43,680 nucleotides of DNA, from assembly GCF_004682055.1 (NCBI RefSeq), contig NZ_QUZU01000049.1:1-43680 (forward strand), written 5' to 3'. The notes under the pieces are model-generated. The model was given only the letters and a program-made list of their open reading frames with translations. It did no database searches and was not told the DNA's origin. The translations under genes were made by a program, and so were the position numbers. Shown piece by piece: positions 24,878 to 33,318 of this stretch. Position 1 is the first letter of the stretch, and each line of letters begins with the position of its first letter. This DNA is from Pseudomonas kairouanensis. Lineage in GTDB: Bacteria; Pseudomonadota; Gammaproteobacteria; Pseudomonadales; Pseudomonadaceae.

Positions 24878-25366
24878 TCAATGCTTGGTGACCTTGTCCA
24901 GGTAACCCATGGCAAATGCCGAGACCACGAAGGTCATGTGGATGATCACGTACCACATCAAGTGCTGGGGATCGACGTTCTTGGCGTCCATGAAAATGCG
25001 CAGCAGGTGGATGGACGAAATCGCCACGATGGAGGCCGCCACTTTCATCTTCAGCGACGAAGAATCCATGGTGCCCAGCCAGTTGAGTTTCTCTTTGTTG
25101 TCATCGATATCCAGCTGCGAGACGAAGTTTTCGTAGCCGGAAATCATCACCATCACCAGCAGGCCGCCCACCAGCGCCATGTCGATCAACGACAGCAGCA
25201 GCAGGATCACGTCGGCTTCGAGCATGGAAAACACGTTGGGCAACACATGGATGATTTCCTGGAAGAACTTCAGCGCCAGGATCAGCAGGCCCAGGGACAA
25301 CCCCAGGTAGATCGGCGCCAGCAGCCAGCGTGAGGCGTACATCGTATTTTCGATAAAGCGTTCCAT
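24878..25366 (-). CDS. YqhA-family (UPF0114) membrane protein
   Basis: A 162-aa inner-membrane protein with four hydrophobic helices and the conserved start MERFIENTMYASRW plus LLSLIDMALVGGLLVMVMISGYENFVS (split here as LLSLIDMALVGG and MISGYENFVS, about 57-85), which identify the UPF0114/YqhA family. Its function is not known. The ATG at 25366 has GAGG at proper spacing. It is transcribed alone, away from the lipoprotein gene; TATACT on the minus strand (25401-25406) is a likely -10 box. Confidence 0.87.
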   Translation of the reverse strand: MERFIENTMYASRWLLAPIYLGLSLGLLILALKFFQEIIHVLPNVFSMLEADVILLLLSLIDMALVGGLLVMVMISGYENFVSQLDIDDNKEKLNWLGTMDSSSLKMKVAASIVAISSIHLLRIFMDAKNVDPQHLMWYVIIHMTFVVSAFAMGYLDKVTKH

Positions 25367-25400
25367 GGGACCTCATACAGCGTGGCTAAAAATGGCGGCG

Positions 25401-25406
25401 AGTATA
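25401..25406 (-). promoter_or_regulatory. candidate -10 box of the yqhA-like gene
   Basis: On the minus strand this reads TATACT, five of six matches to the sigma-70 -10 consensus, 35 bases upstream of the ATG at 25366. A matching -35 box is weak, so this is a moderate call. Confidence 0.35.
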
Positions 25407-25482
25407 CCAGCCGCTACAAGACACCTGTAACCACGACAAAACTGACCCAGGCGGCATCTGTAAGAGAATTTTTCTGCTAGTG

Positions 25483-25505
25483 TCGAGCCCATCAAATCGG
25501 CTCGA
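25483..25505. repeat. 7-bp perfect inverted repeat in the lipoprotein leader
   Basis: TCGAGCC (25483-25489) and GGCTCGA (25499-25505) flank a 9-base spacer, ending 24 bases before the lipoprotein start. The size and spacing suit a dimeric repressor site or a leader hairpin. No family can be named. Confidence 0.35.
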
Positions 25506-25529
25506 TGACGTCGGACAGGAAAAACTCAG

Positions 25530-27356
25530 ATGATGGATGTGCGATCTCCTTTGGCCAGCATCGGCCTGTGTGCGCTGTTGCTGATGGCCAGCGGCTGCTC
25601 CCCCAAGGATGAACATAAGCAGCAGGCCACCCTCGAAGAGAAAACTGCAACGTTCGAACAGTCGCTGGACAAGATCCAGGACCCCAAGCTGCGCGACGCC
25701 ATCGCCGATCTCGGCGGCTCGCTGCTGTTGCTGGAACGGGCGCGGGTCAAGCTCGCCGACAAACCCATCGAGGCCGAATACGGTGAAGACGCCCTGGCCC
25801 TGCTCAGGCACTACCCCACGCCCCAGGCGCTGGTAGACACCTACATCAATGGCCTGTTCGTACTACGCCGGACCTCGCATTCCGACTACCTGACAGATTT
25901 ACAGCCAGTCTTCCCGTTCAGCTTCAACAGCCCCGACCAGTTCCCCTTCCCCCACGGCCTGGAATGGCAGTCGGTAACCTTGAGCAACGATAAAGTCATT
26001 CCCTTTCAGCCGGAGTGGTCAGAAACCGACCCCGGCATCCAGTTGAGCCCCAGCAGCTCCAACCTGACCAACCCGGATGACCTGACGGTAACCTACCCGT
26101 TTATCGAGGGCGTCGAGACAGAGAACAAAAGCCAGCCACAGCCCGTCAGCCTCAAAGGCGCAATAGAGGTGGTGGCACCGGGCAAGGTGTTGACCTTCGA
26201 CCTGTCGAAAAAGGATGTGGGCCACAAGCGCACCGAGGGCAACATCACCCTCAACCTGCTGTTGCTGGAAAAGAACTACGCCGAAATCGAACTGACCAAC
26301 AGCGCACCACTGGCACCGGAGGTCGGTGAAGACTCCCCCAACCCGTTGCTGGTACAGGCGCGTGACAGCACCGGGCAATTTCTGACCCGCTCAGGCTCGA
26401 TCAACGAAAGTGCGGCCCAGGTGGCGTTCTATGAGAAACAACTGGCCGAGATGCAAAAGCAGCAAGCCTGGTCCGATACCTTCGAAAAACAGCTCACCGA
26501 CGAACAGAAAGCCTTCGAGCACAAACAAAGCAGCCATTACGCCAAGGTGTATTTCAATGGTGTGATCGATAACCTGCAGGTCAACGTGCTGGATTTTTCC
26601 ACGGCCACCCTCACCCGCAAGGACCTCGACCTGCCGGTGATGCGCTTTGATAAAAACAGCCTGCAACAGACCGTGCAGGCCTTGCCGATGCCCGTCACCG
26701 TGTATGACGACGGCGCCGCCAGCTGGCTCAAAGACGCTTCACTGACCGAAGACCAATTGAAAAACAGTGTCACCATCAGCCAGTCCACCGAAGATGCCAG
26801 CGCCGCCCATATCGTGTTCGACCACCCCTTCACCTTCAACGACGACCTGGTGGGCGCCGAGCGCAGCAGCGGCGAATCACCGGTGACCTTTTTCACCGCC
26901 GACGACAAGGGTGAGCGCGGCGAGCCCATTGAGTTGCCCGCTGAAGCCTACGAACTGAACCCCAGCCGGGGCACCCTGACCTACGACCTCAACCTGTTCC
27001 CCGAAAACCCGGCCTTTGTGGTCGGCTCGATCCCGCTGTTCCTGGCCAATATCGAAAAAGCCACGATCGATGCTGCCAAGTTGCCCAATGGGCTGACGCT
27101 CAAAGACAACGCACTGGTGGTCGATCAAAAGCAATTCCCGGCCGACAGTTGGCGCTTCTATGCCAAGGACGCCAGCGGCAACTACCTCAAGGAGATCCTC
27201 GGGGTGAGCCACCGCGCCGAGGAGTACGGCACGGCTACCTTTGATGTGCATTATTTTTATGGCCAGCCGACCACCCTGGAAAGTTACCAGCGCACCGACC
27301 TGAGCACCGTGCAATACGGTTTCGAGGTCAAGCTGGACAAACCAGTGGCCCAATGA
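25530..27356 (+). CDS. large lipoprotein of unknown function
   Basis: A 608-aa protein with a lipoprotein signal: hydrophobic stretch and lipobox LMASGC with the acylated Cys at residue 23. The residue after Cys is Ser, not Asp, so outer-membrane sorting is expected. A predicted coiled-coil (about 28-50) follows, then a long mixed region with repeated beta-rich blocks (for example DLTVTYPFIEGVE, FDLSKKDVGHK, TYDLNLFPENPAFVVGS). I do not recognise the family. The ATG at 25530 has AGGA 9 bases upstream; M2 at 25533 is an alternative. It stands alone, ending 3 bp from the convergent small gene. Confidence 0.8.
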   Translation: MMDVRSPLASIGLCALLLMASGCSPKDEHKQQATLEEKTATFEQSLDKIQDPKLRDAIADLGGSLLLLERARVKLADKPIEAEYGEDALALLRHYPTPQALVDTYINGLFVLRRTSHSDYLTDLQPVFPFSFNSPDQFPFPHGLEWQSVTLSNDKVIPFQPEWSETDPGIQLSPSSSNLTNPDDLTVTYPFIEGVETENKSQPQPVSLKGAIEVVAPGKVLTFDLSKKDVGHKRTEGNITLNLLLLEKNYAEIELTNSAPLAPEVGEDSPNPLLVQARDSTGQFLTRSGSINESAAQVAFYEKQLAEMQKQQAWSDTFEKQLTDEQKAFEHKQSSHYAKVYFNGVIDNLQVNVLDFSTATLTRKDLDLPVMRFDKNSLQQTVQALPMPVTVYDDGAASWLKDASLTEDQLKNSVTISQSTEDASAAHIVFDHPFTFNDDLVGAERSSGESPVTFFTADDKGERGEPIELPAEAYELNPSRGTLTYDLNLFPENPAFVVGSIPLFLANIEKATIDAAKLPNGLTLKDNALVVDQKQFPADSWRFYAKDASGNYLKEILGVSHRAEEYGTATFDVHYFYGQPTTLESYQRTDLSTVQYGFEVKLDKPVAQ

Positions 27357-27359
27357 CGT

Positions 27360-27689
27360 TCAGTGCTGTGTGTCACTGAGGGCTGCTGTGCGTCCGCCAT
27401 TGAGTTGTCGCAGATGGGCCTGCATGTGCAGGCACCAGATCTGTGGGTCGCCCGCCGTCTCGTAGCCGTGCAGCGTGAGGCTGTCGACAATGGATTGCAG
27501 AATGGTTTCGGCGACGAAAGGCCCATGGAACGGGCCTTGGGACTTGATGGTGGAGGGCTGTTCGCCGGTCATTCCGGCGGCAAACAATAGGGTCCACATC
27601 CCGTTATCCCCCGCGAGAGGGCGAATGGAGCATTCGATACGGGTGACCAGGCCCAGGCACTGGCGGGTAAGGCAAAGGTTGCGCGGCAT
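27360..27689 (-). CDS. small conserved protein of unknown function
   Basis: A 109-aa protein starting MPRNLCLTRQCLGLVTRIEC. The start at 27689 is chosen because GAGGG lies upstream and the frame beyond (to 27884) has poor composition and overlaps the intergenic palindromes. It has no signal peptide or membrane helix; the C-terminal half (HGPFVAETILQSIVDSLTLHG and PQIWCLHMQAHLRQLNGG) looks well folded. I recall similar orphan proteins in Pseudomonas but cannot name a function. It is downstream of and co-directional with the Lon-like gene. Confidence 0.6.
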   Translation of the reverse strand: MPRNLCLTRQCLGLVTRIECSIRPLAGDNGMWTLLFAAGMTGEQPSTIKSQGPFHGPFVAETILQSIVDSLTLHGYETAGDPQIWCLHMQAHLRQLNGGRTAALSDTQH

Positions 27690-27878
27690 GGCGGCGACCC
27701 TCGGTAGATCGGTGTTCAACCTCAGCCCTTGGCGAGGCTGTCTCTGTCCTGCGACCCCTGTAGAGATCCCTTGAGCTGAGAATAGAAGAAAACCACAACA
27801 AACCAAGGTTGTAGGGACCAACGGGCGTTGGGCCCCCAACCCTGAGTCAATTTCATGACATGCGCCCAATTTATCAAA

Positions 27879-27940
27879 CCTCACCGCAGACCTAATGTGG
27901 GAGGGGGCTTGCTCCCTCCCACATTAGGTCTGCGGTGAGG
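27879..27940. repeat. 27-bp perfect palindromic REP-type hairpin
   Basis: Arms 27879-27905 and 27914-27940 are exact reverse complements around an 8-base loop. The core TGTGGGAGGG...CCCTCCCACA is that of the fluorescens-group REP family. It begins 6 bases after the Lon-like stop (27947), so it should form a very stable stem at the 3' end of that mRNA and may stabilise or terminate it. Confidence 0.8.
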
Positions 27941-27946
27941 CGAGAA

Positions 27947-30385
27947 TCAGGTGGGCTTGGCCTCGGCCAGCGCCTGCTGCGCCAACTCCTTCTCAGCTTC
28001 CTTCAAGTCTTCTTCGCTGATCATCTCCGCAATCACCCGCAGACGCTCCACCACCCGCGCATTCACTGAGCCTTCGGGGAACTGCCCTTCAGCATCCGGC
28101 TCACCGGCTGGCTCGCCCACCAACAGGCTCAAGGCCTCATCCGCCTGGCGCACTGCATAGATATGGAACTGCCCGGCACGCACGGCCTGCAGCACCTTCT
28201 CATCGAGCATCAGCGTGGCGACGTTGGCCTGGGGAATGATCGCCCCCTGTTCGCCCGTCAACCCGCGGGCTTCACACAGGCGGAAGAAGCCTTCGATCTT
28301 CTCGTTGACCCCACCCACCGCCTGCACTTCACCAAACTGGTTGATCGAGCCGGTGATGGCAAAGCATTGCTTGAGAGGCGTCTTCGACAGGGCCGAAATC
28401 AAGGTGCAGGCCTCGCCCAGGGATGCGCTGTCACCGTCCACGTAACCGTACGACTGCTCCAGCGCGATACTCGCCGAGATCGCCAGCGGAAATTCCTGGG
28501 CATAACGGCTGCCCAGGTAACCGGTGAGGATCATCACGCCCTTGGAGTGGATCGGCTGGCCGAGGTTGACCTCACGCTCGATGTCGACAATACCGCTGCC
28601 GCCTGGATACACCGTAGCGGAAATCCGCGCGGGTACACCGAAGGCCGAGTCGCCCACTTCCAGTACCGTCAGCCCGTTGCACTTGCCCACGGCGGCCCCG
28701 GCGGTGTCGATCAGGATGACCCCGGCAAGCATGTCGTCCAGAATCCGCGCCGACACGCGCCCGGTACGCGTGGCCTTGGCCTTGAGAGCACGCTCGATAT
28801 GGCCGGCATCAGTCATTTCGTCGCCCGCCAGGTGACGAATGAAATCCGCCTCGCTCACCAGCTGGAACAAATCGCCAATACGCGCCGACAAACGGCCCTG
28901 GTGCTCTGCCAAACGTGCGCTGTAAGTGGCCAGGCGCGCCACCGCATCGGAGGTCAGCGGCGCCATGCCTTCTTCCGAGGTGCGGGTTTTGAGCAACTGC
29001 GCGAACTGCTCCAGGCTCTCGTCCACCATCGGGATGTCTTCGTCGAAGTCCACCAGGACGCGGAACATCTCCTGGAAGTCCGGATCGGCGTCCTGCAGCG
29101 CGTAGTACAGCTGGCGTGAACCAATGATGATGACCTTGACCTGCAACGGGATCATCTGCGGGTTGAGGGTCACGGTGGCCAGACGGCCCAGCTCGCCCAG
29201 GGGCGATTCCATTTTCAGCTTGCGCGATTGCAGGGAACGCTTGAGGGCGTCCCACACAAAGGGCTCGCCGAGCATTTTTTCGGCCTCAAGGATCAGAAAG
29301 CCGCCGTTGGCGCGGTGCAACGCGCCGGGGCGCAGTTGGCGATAGGTGGTGTACAGCGCGCCCTGGTCGGTGCTGTATTCGATACGGCCGAACAGGTTGT
29401 CGTAGGTCGGGTGCGGCTCGAACACCACCGGGGCGCCGCCGTTGACCGGGTGGCCCACCACCAGGCTTGGGCAGTATTGCTCTTCGAGCAGCTTGCGCGC
29501 CTGGGCGTCGGTCTTGGCGTCGTCCACCAATTGCTCGACCACGGTCTTGAGCAAGTACACCTGCATGGCTTGCAGATAGCCGCATACTGCCGCGTTTTCT
29601 GCGTACTTTTCCGACAGCGGTGCGAGTAAAGGCTGTAGGGCCAGGGTGATGGTTTCTTCGTTGAACTGGCGCAGTTGGTTGTTGGACTCACGCTTCCACT
29701 GCGGCAGGCTGGCCAGTTCTTCGTTGAGGCGCTCTTCCAGCTCGGAGATATCGGTGTGGAAGCGCTCGCGGTCGGCTTCCGGCAGTTGCGAAAACTCAGC
29801 TTCGTCCAGCGCCTTGCCGTCGAGCATCGGGGTGAAGGCGATATTCGTGCTGTCGCGGTACAGCGCCACGTCCTTTTCCAGGGCCAGACGTTCGATCACG
29901 TCCAGGGCCTTGTCGTAGCGCTGGTTGAAGGCGCGGTCGATGGCGCTTTTGCGTTGCTGGTAAGTCGGGTGTTCGAAGACCGCCGGGAAAGTGGCCACCA
30001 GGTTGTCGATCAAGCCGTTGATGTCGCTGATGAAGGCCGCCGCGCCCCCTGCGGGCAACTCCAGTGCACGGGGCTCGCGAGGCTCATCGAAATTATTCAC
30101 GTAGACCCAGTCCGCCGGGGTCTGCAGGCGCTTGCCTTCGGCCTTCAGGTAGCGTTTGACGAACGAAAAGCGGCCAGTACCGGGCTCGCCCATGACAAAC
30201 ACGTTGTAACCGGGGCGTGGCATGGCCACACCGAACTGCAAGGCTTCAACCGCACGTTCCTGGCCAAGCACACCGCGAAAGGGCTCCAAATCATTGGTGG
30301 TCGAGAAGCTGAACTGTTCAGCGGAAAAAGGACGGGTCAGCGCTTCGGGCGCTAGACGCAAGCTGGCAGCAACAGGATCAGGCAT
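27947..30385 (-). CDS. Lon-like ATP-dependent protease (LonB/YcbZ type)
   Basis: An 812-aa protein with an N-terminal AAA-like domain and a C-terminal Lon protease domain. The catalytic dyad is S653 (GDSASLGEAC) and K696 (GGVNEKIEGF), 43 residues apart as in E. coli Lon (S679, K722). The Lon substrate-binding N-domain is missing, which places it in the LonB/YcbZ-like branch. The Walker A position reads GEPGTGRFS (66-74), with Arg in place of the usual Lys, so ATP use may be altered. The ATG at 30385 has AAGGA upstream and a candidate promoter. It probably degrades cytoplasmic protein substrates. Confidence 0.87.
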   Translation of the reverse strand: MPDPVAASLRLAPEALTRPFSAEQFSFSTTNDLEPFRGVLGQERAVEALQFGVAMPRPGYNVFVMGEPGTGRFSFVKRYLKAEGKRLQTPADWVYVNNFDEPREPRALELPAGGAAAFISDINGLIDNLVATFPAVFEHPTYQQRKSAIDRAFNQRYDKALDVIERLALEKDVALYRDSTNIAFTPMLDGKALDEAEFSQLPEADRERFHTDISELEERLNEELASLPQWKRESNNQLRQFNEETITLALQPLLAPLSEKYAENAAVCGYLQAMQVYLLKTVVEQLVDDAKTDAQARKLLEEQYCPSLVVGHPVNGGAPVVFEPHPTYDNLFGRIEYSTDQGALYTTYRQLRPGALHRANGGFLILEAEKMLGEPFVWDALKRSLQSRKLKMESPLGELGRLATVTLNPQMIPLQVKVIIIGSRQLYYALQDADPDFQEMFRVLVDFDEDIPMVDESLEQFAQLLKTRTSEEGMAPLTSDAVARLATYSARLAEHQGRLSARIGDLFQLVSEADFIRHLAGDEMTDAGHIERALKAKATRTGRVSARILDDMLAGVILIDTAGAAVGKCNGLTVLEVGDSAFGVPARISATVYPGGSGIVDIEREVNLGQPIHSKGVMILTGYLGSRYAQEFPLAISASIALEQSYGYVDGDSASLGEACTLISALSKTPLKQCFAITGSINQFGEVQAVGGVNEKIEGFFRLCEARGLTGEQGAIIPQANVATLMLDEKVLQAVRAGQFHIYAVRQADEALSLLVGEPAGEPDAEGQFPEGSVNARVVERLRVIAEMISEEDLKEAEKELAQQALAEAKPT

Positions 30386-30420
30386 CGGGCTTCCTTACAT
30401 CAGGCGGGGCAGATGACGGC

Positions 30421-30450
30421 ATTCTGGCTCTCGCTTGCGCGCTCTGGCAA
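30421..30450 (-). promoter_or_regulatory. candidate sigma-70 promoter of the Lon-like gene
   Basis: On the minus strand, -35 TTGCCA (30445-30450) and -10 CAGAAT (30421-30426) are separated by 18 bases, ending 35 bases before the start codon. The -35 matches five of six, the -10 four of six. Confidence 0.4.
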
Positions 30451-30653
30451 GGCGCGTCGTTGGGAAAGCGTGAGCTCGGAACAGGTCCTACAAAAAAATC
30501 GCGATAACGCTGATTGTTTTATAAAAAAACACGGAACCCCTGGAACGTGCCTAAACTCCAAACTGCGCGGGTTGGACTAATAACCGATCCCTCAGGGCGC
30601 TGCGACGCGCCTGAACCCTTGTCCATTGGTTTGCACACAAAGAGAACAAAGCT

Positions 30654-31142
30654 ATGAAACGGATCCTTCTCGGTACTCTTTTCACCGTCGTCTCCCTCAA
30701 TGCAATGGCAGAAGCACCAGGTGGCCCGAACTGCGGTTGGGGCAACATGTTGTTCGAAGGCCAGCGCGGCACTCCAGCTCACTTCCTGGCGTCCACCACC
30801 AACGGCACTTCGGGTAACGCCACCTTCGGCATGACCTCGGGCACCAACGGTTGCAGCACCAACAGCGCCCTGACCTACGGCGGCAAGTCCTGGATTGCCA
30901 TGAATGGCATGATGAACGAGCTGTCCGAAGACATGGCCAAGGGTAACGGCGAAGCGCTGACCACCTACGCCGTGGTATTGGGTGTGGCTCCGGAAGATCG
31001 CGAGCACTTCGCGGCCGTGACCCACGAACACTTCCAGCAAATCTTCAGCAAAGCTGACGTGACCGCTGACGACGTGCACAACAACACCATTGCAGTACTG
31101 AAAAGTGATGCGCGCCTGGCGAAATACGCTACCCAGGCTTAA
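30654..31142 (+). CDS. exported DUF3015-family protein
   Basis: A 162-aa protein with a Sec signal peptide (cleavage after NAMA, about residue 19), then the DUF3015 pattern: GPNCGWGNMLF, TSGTNGCSTN and a helical C-terminal part. Two cysteines (in NCGWG and NGCST) can form a disulfide in the periplasm. The function of the family is not known. The ATG at 30654 is preceded by GAGAA. A strong terminator follows, and the next gene encodes a DUF4105 protein on the same strand, so they may be related in role. Confidence 0.85.
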   Translation: MKRILLGTLFTVVSLNAMAEAPGGPNCGWGNMLFEGQRGTPAHFLASTTNGTSGNATFGMTSGTNGCSTNSALTYGGKSWIAMNGMMNELSEDMAKGNGEALTTYAVVLGVAPEDREHFAAVTHEHFQQIFSKADVTADDVHNNTIAVLKSDARLAKYATQA

Positions 31143-31152
31143 GCTCGACCGG

Positions 31153-31183
31153 CCCGCGCCTCCCCAGGCGCGGGTTTTATTTT
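31153..31183 (+). terminator. rho-independent terminator after the DUF3015 gene
   Basis: CCCGCGCC (31153-31160) pairs with GGCGCGGG (31167-31174) around a 6-base loop, followed by TTTTATTTTT. A classical terminator 11 bases after the stop. Confidence 0.9.
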
Positions 31184-31233
31184 TGGGCCCGCCTCCCCTT
31201 TGGGTCTCACTTTTTCCGACTTAAGTTGCCCCT

Positions 31234-33087
31234 ATGCTCAAACGCTTTGCCTGGATGGCACTCTTCGCCTGCGCCCCGCTGTACGCGGCCCCGCATCTTG
31301 ATGATCAACGTTTGCAGCAATTGGCCAATGATCCGTTCTGGCTGTCTTTGGGCCATTACGAGGCCGGTAAAATCAGTGGCTGGCGCAGTTATGTCAGCGA
31401 CCAGAAGTTCTTCCTCGCCGCCGACGGTGCCCACCACCCGGACGCCGAACTCAAGGCCACGGTTGAAGCGCTGTATGCGCCCGCCAGCCTCGGTGAAAAA
31501 CACGCCCAATGCGTGTACCCCGCACGTACCCGCTGGCTCAAGGATCAGTTGCACCTCACTGACCTGCCCGCCGTGGACTGCACAGAATTCAAGCAATGGT
31601 TCAAGGATGTCGCCCCCCATAGCGCGGTGATGATCTTCCCGGCGGCCTACCTCAACAGCCCGTCGTCAATGTTCGGCCACACCCTGCTGCGCATCGACCA
31701 GGCTGACGTACAGAGCAACAACACCGCCCTGCTCAGCTATGCGATCAACTTCGGCGCCTATATCGAGGGCTCCGACAACAGCATCCTGTATGCCTGGAAA
31801 GGCCTGATGGGCGGTTACCCCGGCCTGTTCGCCCTGGTGCCCTACCAGGAAAAACTCTCCGAATACCGCAGCCTTGAGAACCGCGACCTGTGGGAATACC
31901 GCCTGAATCTCACCCAGGTCGAAACCGAGCGCATGGTCGAGCATGTGTGGGAACTCAAGCAGATCCAGTTCGACTACTTCTTTTTCGATGAGAACTGCTC
32001 CTATCGCTTGCTCGAACTGCTGCAAGTGGCTCGCCCCGGCCTGCGCCTGACCGAGCAATTCCCGCTGACGGCGATTCCCACCGATACGGTCAAGGCCGTG
32101 AAAGAGGCCGGGCTGGTAGAGAAAATCGACTACCGCCCCTCCCGCGAGCGCGAGTTGCTGGAGCGAGCCAAGCCGCTCGATGGCGACGAGCAAGCGTGGG
32201 TACTCAAAGTCAGCGATGACCAGAAGCAATTGCAGGAACCCGCGTTCAAGGCCCTGCCCCGTGAGCGTCAGGCCCTGATCATCGATGCCGCCTACCGCCT
32301 GGGCCGCTACCGCGCCAATGGCCTGGAGCGCGACACCGCACGCTCCCAACGCAGCTTCGAACTGTTGCGCGCCATCAACCAGAACCCGGCGCCCGACTTG
32401 AAGATAGAGCCACCGGGCCTGCCGGAAAACGGCCACGAGTCGCGCACCTGGCAAGCCGGCATCGGCACTCGGGGTGACAAGGCCTACGGCGAATACGGCC
32501 TGCGCATGGCCTACCACGACCTCAACGACAACGCCGAAGGCTTCCCCTTGGGCGCGCAGATCGAAATCCTGCAGATGAAACTGCGCCAGTACGAAGGCAA
32601 CCACTGGCAACTGCAGCAACTGGACCTGGCCACCATCCGCTCCCTGACCCCGCGTAATGCCCTGCTGCAACCGTGGTCATGGCAAGTCACCGGCGGCCTG
32701 GAGCGCGTGCCCGGCAAACACGACGACGAAACCCTAGTGGCCCACGTCAATGGCGGTGCCGGCGGCACCTGGCAACTGCGCGACGACATGCTCGGCTTCG
32801 CCCTGGGCACCGTGCGCGTGGAGCACAACAACGACTTCAGCGAAGCCATCTCCCCCGCTGCGGGCTTCAACACTGGCGTACTGTGGAGAAACCCACTGGG
32901 CAACCTGAGCCTGGAGGCAAAGGGCGACTTTTTCACCAATGGTGAAGTGCGCCGCAGTATCAGCCTGAACCAGCAGTGGGAATTGTCGCGCAACCTGGGC
33001 CTGCGCTTGAGCGCACAGCGCGAGTACAGCCACTTATCAACGCCAGTCAATGAAGTGATGCTTGAAGTGAAGTGGTATCACTACTGA
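31234..33087 (+). CDS. exported DUF4105-family protein
   Basis: A 617-aa protein with a signal peptide (about residues 1-18, ending PLYA). The central region has the DUF4105 motifs MFGHTLLRID (about 148-157), YAINFGAYIEGSDN and FFFDENCSYRLLELLQ, the last with a conserved Cys that hints at a papain-like (NlpC/P60-type) fold. The C-terminal 200 residues are rich in alternating strands, as in an outer-membrane barrel. The enzymatic activity is unproven. The ATG at 31234 is the first after the upstream terminator; its ribosome site is weak. Confidence 0.83.
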   Translation: MLKRFAWMALFACAPLYAAPHLDDQRLQQLANDPFWLSLGHYEAGKISGWRSYVSDQKFFLAADGAHHPDAELKATVEALYAPASLGEKHAQCVYPARTRWLKDQLHLTDLPAVDCTEFKQWFKDVAPHSAVMIFPAAYLNSPSSMFGHTLLRIDQADVQSNNTALLSYAINFGAYIEGSDNSILYAWKGLMGGYPGLFALVPYQEKLSEYRSLENRDLWEYRLNLTQVETERMVEHVWELKQIQFDYFFFDENCSYRLLELLQVARPGLRLTEQFPLTAIPTDTVKAVKEAGLVEKIDYRPSRERELLERAKPLDGDEQAWVLKVSDDQKQLQEPAFKALPRERQALIIDAAYRLGRYRANGLERDTARSQRSFELLRAINQNPAPDLKIEPPGLPENGHESRTWQAGIGTRGDKAYGEYGLRMAYHDLNDNAEGFPLGAQIEILQMKLRQYEGNHWQLQQLDLATIRSLTPRNALLQPWSWQVTGGLERVPGKHDDETLVAHVNGGAGGTWQLRDDMLGFALGTVRVEHNNDFSEAISPAAGFNTGVLWRNPLGNLSLEAKGDFFTNGEVRRSISLNQQWELSRNLGLRLSAQREYSHLSTPVNEVMLEVKWYHY

Positions 33088-33109
33088 CTCAAGCCTGGCA
33101 GAGATCAAA

Positions 33110-33136
33110 TGTGGGAGGGGGCAGGCCCCTCCTACA
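33110..33136. repeat. REP-type palindrome
   Basis: TGTGGGAGGGGG and a near-complement CCCCTCCTACA form an imperfect stem, of the same core as the element at 27879. It lies between the DUF4105 stop and the bacteriocin remnant. Confidence 0.6.
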
Positions 33137-33159
33137 CCTAATCCGCATCTAGACGGTAG

Positions 33160-33318
33160 CGCTGCGTATGCCAGAGAGTCAGAGCAAGTGTTGGTATAGT
33201 AAAATTTGAAATCCATCATGAACATCGAAACTTTGATGGTGGCGATATTGATAACCTGACAATAGTAACGACCAAATATAACTTTGAAATTCATAGTACA
33301 GACAAGAACAATGACTAA
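33160..33318 (+). pseudogene. remnant of a pyocin/colicin HNH-DNase gene (C-terminal tail)
   Basis: The frame is open from 33160 only, after a stop codon at 33157-33159, and ends at the TAA 33316-33318. The last 38 codons (from 33205) encode FEIHHEH, GGDIDNLTIVTTKYNFEIH, matching the C-terminus of HNH bacteriocin DNases, which ends HH...GG...DNL.VTT..H..IH. The tail lies directly upstream of its immunity gene and overlaps its start by 8 bases (ATGACTAA), as in intact pyocin operons. The receptor and translocation domains and most of the nuclease are missing. The position usually filled by the first His of the last motif is Asn. The region is AT-rich. Confidence 0.72.

Noticed and set aside
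28163..29119. 318-aa plus-strand frame over the Lon-like gene
   Set aside because: Antisense to the conserved protease domain; low-complexity translation.
30533..30562. GAACCC...TCCAA as an AlgU-type promoter for the DUF3015 gene
   Set aside because: The spacing (17) is acceptable but both boxes match the consensus poorly.
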